This document shows, piece by piece, positions 60,166 to 64,000 of a DNA stretch of 64,000 bases (the first letter of the stretch is position 1; every line of letters starts with the position of its first letter). This stretch comes from JBFJKD01 sp041600415. Its GTDB lineage: Bacteria > Pseudomonadota > Gammaproteobacteria > Pseudomonadales > Porticoccaceae. A program made the translations under genes and the position numbers. The DNA is taken from assembly GCA_041600415.1 (NCBI GenBank), contig JBFIKF010000006.1, positions 211,107 to 275,106 on the forward strand, written 5' to 3'. The notes under the pieces were generated by a model that saw only the letters and a program-made list of their open reading frames with translations, searched no databases and was not told the origin of the DNA.

Positions 60166-61083
60166 TTAGGCTGCCTTGCGATTTGGTAAGGCAAACGCGC
60201 CGTTGGCCACTTCCTCTGCGAACAACTCCGCAGTACGTAAACCGGCAGCGGTCATAATGTCGAGATTGCCTGCGTATTTGGGCAAAAAGTCCCCGAGCCC
60301 TTCAACTTCCATAAAAATGGACACCCGGTTGCCGTCAAAAATTGGACCGTTCACCAGCCGATAGCCAGGCACATATTTCTGTACCTCCGCCACCATGTCC
60401 TGCACCGATCGGGTAATCGCCGCCTGATCGGGCTCGCTCTCGGTCAGGCAGTGAATGGTGTCGCGCATAATCATCGGCGGCTCTGCAGGATTGATAATAA
60501 TAATGGCCTTGCCCTTCCTGGCACCTCCGACCTGCTCGACACCCGCGGAAGTGGTGCGGGTAAATTCATCAATATTCATACGTGTGCCCGGGCCCACCGA
60601 TTTGGAAGACACCGTCGCAACGATTTCACCGTAACTCACCGGCTGTATGCGCGATACTGCGGCGACCATGGGAATGGTAGCCTGCCCACCGCAAGTCACC
60701 ATATTGACGTTCATTTCCAGTTGCTTGGCGTGCTCCTTGAGATTCACCGGCGGAATGCAAAATGGTCCGATGGCCGCTGGCGTGAGGTCGATCATAATCA
60801 CGCCAAGGGCATTGAGTTTGCGGCTGTTGTCCGCGTGCACATAAGCCGACGTCGCATCGAAGGCGATGCGAATATCATCCTCGACCACGTGGGGCAACAT
60901 CCCGTCAACGCCGTCAGCGGTGGTTTTCATGCCGAACTCCTTGGCGCGCTTAAGACCTTCCGAAGCGGGATCAACGCCCACCATCCACACCGGTTCAATC
61001 CAGTCGCTGCGCATGGCTTTCATCAACAAATCGGTGCCGATATTTCCGGGGCCGATAATGGCCGCTCTTAATTTATTACTCAT
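60166..61083 (-). CDS. dmpF: Acetaldehyde dehydrogenase (acylating)
   Basis: A 305-residue enzyme that oxidises acetaldehyde to acetyl-CoA with NAD and CoA. It has AAIIGPGNIGTDLL for NAD, the catalytic Cys in NMVTCGGQATIPMV, and MNIDEFTRTTSAGVEQVGGA. GGAGG stands 8 bases before the ATG. It works as a partner of DmpG. Confidence 0.95.
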   Translation of the reverse strand: MSNKLRAAIIGPGNIGTDLLMKAMRSDWIEPVWMVGVDPASEGLKRAKEFGMKTTADGVDGMLPHVVEDDIRIAFDATSAYVHADNSRKLNALGVIMIDLTPAAIGPFCIPPVNLKEHAKQLEMNVNMVTCGGQATIPMVAAVSRIQPVSYGEIVATVSSKSVGPGTRMNIDEFTRTTSAGVEQVGGARKGKAIIIINPAEPPMIMRDTIHCLTESEPDQAAITRSVQDMVAEVQKYVPGYRLVNGPIFDGNRVSIFMEVEGLGDFLPKYAGNLDIMTAAGLRTAELFAEEVANGAFALPNRKAA

Positions 61084-61116
61084 GACATAACCTCCATTAC
61101 GTACTCTACAGGTGGC

Positions 61117-61902
61117 CTAAACAAAGCGTACCGACGCCGACCCAATACCGCCGATATCGACGCGCATAAAATCTCCCGCGACGACCGGCTCCAACGGCAC
61201 CAGCGATCCCGACAGGATTACTTCTCCCGCCTTCAGCCCGATGCCGAAGCTCCCCAGAGTATTGGCCAGCCAGGTCACACAGTTAACTGGCGAGCCCAGC
61301 GCCGCGGCACCCGCGCCGGTGCTGAGAATCGCGCCGTTTTTTTCCACCACCATACCGCAGGTGACCAGATCCACCTTGCGCGGATCCACCGCGTTGTCAC
61401 CCAGCACGAACAATCCGCAGGACGCATTATCCGCGACCGTATCCTGAATTTTGATTTTCCAGTCGTGAATGCGCGAGTCGACAACTTCGAAACACGGCAG
61501 CACGCACTCGGTGGCGCGAATCACATCGGCGTTGGTAACCCCTGGGCCGGTCAAATCCCGTTTCAGGATAAAGGCGATTTCACCTTCCGCGCGGGGCTGT
61601 ATCAGACGACTGGAAATGGGCATCTCCGCGCCGCTGCTATACACCATATCGTCGGTCAGATAACCAAAATCCGGCTGATGGACATTCAGCATATTCATCA
61701 CCGCTTTACTGGTGACGCCTATTTTTTTGCCGATAATGCGAGCGCCTGCCTGAACGCGGCGATCCAGCATACGCAGCGAAATATGGTAGGAATCATCGAT
61801 AGTAATACCGCTATGGCGTTCCGTGAGCGGCGCCACGGTCTGGCGATTGACCATTGCCTCGTATAGTTCATCACCGCTACGATTAATCAGTTCTTTATCC
61901 AT
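61117..61902 (-). CDS. dmpE: 2-Oxopent-4-enoate hydratase
   Basis: A 261-residue hydratase that adds water to 2-oxopent-4-enoate to give 4-hydroxy-2-oxovalerate. GKKIGVTSKAVMNMLNVHQPDFG, the metal ligands in RAEGEIAFIL and FEVVDSRIHDWKI, and ADNASCGLFVLGD match XylJ/DmpE/MhpD. It lies 33 bases before dmpF and 84 bases after dmpC. Confidence 0.94.
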   Translation of the reverse strand: MDKELINRSGDELYEAMVNRQTVAPLTERHSGITIDDSYHISLRMLDRRVQAGARIIGKKIGVTSKAVMNMLNVHQPDFGYLTDDMVYSSGAEMPISSRLIQPRAEGEIAFILKRDLTGPGVTNADVIRATECVLPCFEVVDSRIHDWKIKIQDTVADNASCGLFVLGDNAVDPRKVDLVTCGMVVEKNGAILSTGAGAAALGSPVNCVTWLANTLGSFGIGLKAGEVILSGSLVPLEPVVAGDFMRVDIGGIGSASVRFV

Positions 61903-61986
61903 GGATTGCGGATTCCCCGGTGCTACGTTGTGTAAAGTATGTCGTTAACGGCAGGTTGTTAATCGATCTGCCACAAGACGGTTATC

Positions 61987-63438
61987 TTATAGCTGTATGC
62001 AAATATTTTTTAGCTCGGTATAGAATTCCAGTGAGTGTACACCGCCCTCGCGCCCAATGCCTGACTGTTTGGCACCGCCAAAGGGGGTGCGCAGATCACG
62101 CAGAAACCAGCAATTTACCCACACCAGGCCCACCTCCAGCTGCTCGGATACACGTATGGCACGAGAAGCGTTTTCGGTCCACACGGCGGCGCCCAACCCG
62201 TAGTGGGTATTATTGGCCAGAGCAACCACTTCCTCCTCGCTGTCAAACGGACGAATGTGACAGCAAGGGCCAAACACTTCCTCGGTTATCACCCGCGCGT
62301 CGTCGGGCAGACCAGTCCAGATAGTAGGCTCCACCCAGGCGCCCGCCTCGAGTCCCGGCATGTCGGGCACGCCGCCACCGAGCACCACCGTCGCACCTTC
62401 CTGTACCGCCAGATCGTAATAGCCCAGTACTTTTTCCTGGTGCTCCTTGCTGATCAGACAACCCATATTGGCGTCCGCATCGTCCGGGGTACCCAGTTTG
62501 ATCTTGCGCGCCGCGTCGGCGAGTTTCGCGACAAACTCATCAAAAACCGGGCGCTCTACGTACACCCGTTCCGTGGCCAGACAGACCTGGCCACAGTTAA
62601 CAAACACCGAGCGCATGGTACCGGCCACCGCTTTGTCCAGATCGCAGTCGGCAAACACGATTGCCGGATTTTTGCCGCCGCATTCCAGGGAAATATCCCG
62701 CAAACCCACCGACGCGGCCTTCATGATAGCCTCGCCAGTACGGGTTTCACCGGTAAAGGTAATGGCGTCCACATCCGGGTGCGCGGTTAAAAATGCACCC
62801 GCCGAATCGGGACCAAAACCGTGCACCACGTTAAACACTCCAGGCGGTACGCCGCATTCATTCATCACTTCGCCAAGCAGGGTGGTGGTAGCCGGGGTTT
62901 CTTCCGATGGCTTGACCACCACCGTATTACCACAGGCCAGCGCAGGGCCTACTTTCCAGGTGGTCAACAGCAGGGGGAAATTCCACGGACTGATCACCGC
63001 CACCACCCCCTTCGGCGTGCGATGGGCAATATTGGTGGCCTGGGTACCGTCCGGCCCTTCAAAACGGAACGCTTCCGTGGGGACGTTTTTGATGACATCG
63101 GCAAATATTTTGAAGTTGGCCGCGCCCCGCGGGACGTCGATATGCCGCGCCAGGGACTTCGGCTTGCCAGTGTCCCGGGATTCTGCTTCGACAAAATCTT
63201 CAAAACGCTCGGTTATACGGTCCGCCACCTTGTACAGCAGGGCCACGCGATCATTCACGGACATCTTGCCCCAGGGACCGCGCAGCGCAGCCTTTGCAGC
63301 GCCGACCGCAGCGTTGACTTCCTCGCGCCCGGCCTCGCAAACCATACCGATCAGGCTGTCGTCGGACGGACAACGATTCTCAAACGTCTTTGCTGAAGCG
63401 ACGAATTCGCCATTTATAAAGTGTTTAAACTGTTTCAT
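61987..63438 (-). CDS. dmpC: 2-Hydroxymuconic semialdehyde dehydrogenase
   Basis: A 483-residue NAD aldehyde dehydrogenase that takes the catechol ring-fission product into the oxalocrotonate branch. KQFKHFINGEFV starts the family pattern. ISPWNFPLLLTTWKVGPALA follows, then the base Glu in LECGGKNPAIVF and the catalytic Cys in FVNCGQVCLATERVYV. The C-terminus has RTPFGGAKQSGIGREGG. AAGGA lies about 10 bases before the ATG. Assignment to this substrate rests on the operon and on the XylG-like N- and C-terminal segments. Confidence 0.92.
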   Translation of the reverse strand: MKQFKHFINGEFVASAKTFENRCPSDDSLIGMVCEAGREEVNAAVGAAKAALRGPWGKMSVNDRVALLYKVADRITERFEDFVEAESRDTGKPKSLARHIDVPRGAANFKIFADVIKNVPTEAFRFEGPDGTQATNIAHRTPKGVVAVISPWNFPLLLTTWKVGPALACGNTVVVKPSEETPATTTLLGEVMNECGVPPGVFNVVHGFGPDSAGAFLTAHPDVDAITFTGETRTGEAIMKAASVGLRDISLECGGKNPAIVFADCDLDKAVAGTMRSVFVNCGQVCLATERVYVERPVFDEFVAKLADAARKIKLGTPDDADANMGCLISKEHQEKVLGYYDLAVQEGATVVLGGGVPDMPGLEAGAWVEPTIWTGLPDDARVITEEVFGPCCHIRPFDSEEEVVALANNTHYGLGAAVWTENASRAIRVSEQLEVGLVWVNCWFLRDLRTPFGGAKQSGIGREGGVHSLEFYTELKNICIQL

Positions 63439-63597
63439 GTCGATTTATTCCTTACAACGATATTCAGCAAATAACCTGTGAATTGTCTTATAGTCAGCGG
63501 CTTAATAAGCGTTCTTCCGTAATCCGCCGTCCCCGTGAACAGTTACTGTCGGGCGTCCAAGATCAACGCAGGTACTGTTCAAATCATCTGCGCAAAA

Positions 63598-63619
63598 GGC
63601 GCCGGACGCTGGCGGCGCC
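63598..63619 (-). repeat. Inverted repeat in the leader of the dmpC operon
   Basis: Minus-strand arms GGCGCCG and CGGCGCC enclose 8 bases, followed by TTTT. It could be a weak terminator or attenuator between the catechol dioxygenase gene and dmpC. The surrounding gap 63439-63872 has no gene. Confidence 0.5.
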
Positions 63620-63750
63620 AAATCTGTGTCGACAATAGTGCTTTTTACGTCACGACGAACTGAATCAGGCCGTGCTATCAAAAGCGATAGTAAGATGAGT
63701 AGTTAATGTGCCCATCAAACCAGTAATAACAAATTAGTTAATTGGCGCAC

Positions 63751-63778
63751 ATTATAGCCGGTTTAGACGATTGTGTAA
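63751..63778 (-). promoter_or_regulatory. Candidate promoter in the gap before dmpC
   Basis: A minus-strand TATAAT (63751-63756) with a weak -35, TTACAC (63773-63778), at 16 bases. It would give a leader of about 300 bases that contains the inverted repeat at 63598-63619. No sigma-54 type -24/-12 pair is visible. Confidence 0.4.
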
Positions 63779-63872
63779 GGCCCCGGCACAGATTCCGGCA
63801 AACCTTCGTCGTGAGCCGGTAAGCAACCTGTATGCCCCCACAGCGCCCAGCCCTTAAACCAGTTCATTCCCA

Positions 63873-64000
63873 TCAGGCCCCGGTGGTGACCCCCATAAAG
63901 CGGTCGTTGAGCTCCCGCGAATGGTAAAAAATCGCCTGCCCCGTGCGATCCGCCGTCCACGTCAGTACCGGTGTGTCCGGGTACACATAACTGTCCTCGC
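63873..64000 (-). CDS. Catechol 2,3-dioxygenase, C-terminal fragment (partial)
   Basis: A minus-strand frame entering from the right edge ends at the TGA 63873-63875. The last 41 residues include YVYPDTPVLTWTADRTGQ, then AIFYHSRELNDRFM. These closely match the end of XylE-type extradiol dioxygenases as I remember them (PVTWTTDQLGKAIFYHDR). The iron ligands lie outside the window. The enzyme would open catechol to 2-hydroxymuconic semialdehyde, the substrate of the dmpC product downstream. Confidence 0.85.
   Translation of the reverse strand, partial: EDSYVYPDTPVLTWTADRTGQAIFYHSRELNDRFMGVTTGA

Noticed and set aside
62447..63481. A 344-codon open frame on the plus strand opposite dmpC
   Set aside because: Antisense to an intact aldehyde dehydrogenase; Ser/Arg/Pro-rich translation without motifs.
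63763..63960. A 65-codon minus-strand frame near the right edge
   Set aside because: It is out of frame with the catechol 2,3-dioxygenase tail, which explains the same bases much better.
1..64000. CRISPR arrays, insertion sequences, integrases or phage genes
   Set aside because: I saw no regularly spaced repeats, transposase-like frames with terminal repeats, or phage structural genes. Gene order is largely that of stable chromosomal regions.

Overview
The window looks like a contiguous piece of a gammaproteobacterial chromosome, most like the Pseudomonas/Cellvibrio side of the class. The evidence is gene order I recognise from those genomes: glnD-dapC, an ArsC-like gene before a long-form dapD, dapA-bamC-MBL-purC, and aspS-yebC-ruvCAB-ybgC-tolQRAB-pal-cpoB-queE-queC-tRNA-Lys. 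I see no insertion sequence, prophage or CRISPR array. Genes are tightly packed on both strands. I cannot name the species.

Layout. 1-9.4 kb: end of glnD, lysine/diaminopimelate genes dapC, dapD and dapE, nth, an orphan rimB-like protease, a nitroreductase, a GNAT-histone-deacetylase-like fusion and an EamA transporter. 9.4-19 kb: rsmJ, two lipoproteins, a 360-base gap with DnaA-box-like sites, purC, MBL hydrolase, bamC, dapA, a lipid A acyltransferase, DUF2789, a second MBL hydrolase and fabV. 19.2-23 kb: a small accessory block holding a degenerate SDR, a TauE/SafE permease, a convincing homologue of styrene-oxide isomerase, a FAXC/metaxin-like GST and a crotonase. 23.3-33.7 kb: pyruvate dehydrogenase E2 and E1, an M16 peptidase lipoprotein, a PerM-type permease and bepA. 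33.8-39.8 kb: a CoA-linked catabolic block (acyl-CoA ligase, CitE-like lyase, MaoC hydratase, nitroreductase, Old Yellow Enzyme, PaaG-like crotonase). 39.8-57.6 kb: housekeeping (nadA, tRNA-Lys, queC/queE, Tol-Pal, RuvABC, yebC, aspS, an HU protein with a histone-H1-like tail, proS). 57.7-64 kb: a meta-cleavage operon for catechol on the minus strand. It starts with the last 41 codons of a catechol 2,3-dioxygenase at the window edge and continues dmpC-E-F-G-H plus a 2-hydroxychromene-2-carboxylate isomerase-like gene.

Taken together the organism appears able to degrade aromatic compounds. Catechol would be ring-opened by the edge gene, oxidised by DmpC, and taken through DmpH, DmpE, DmpG and DmpF to pyruvate and acetyl-CoA. 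The styrene-oxide-isomerase homologue about 40 kb away suggests handling of aryl epoxides or arylacetaldehydes, although no styrene monooxygenase is visible here. The points I find most worth a second look are that isomerase and its neighbours, the GNAT-deacetylase fusion, the DnaA-box cluster upstream of purC in an unexpected place, and a meta operon with no tautomerase or hydrolase gene where they usually lie.
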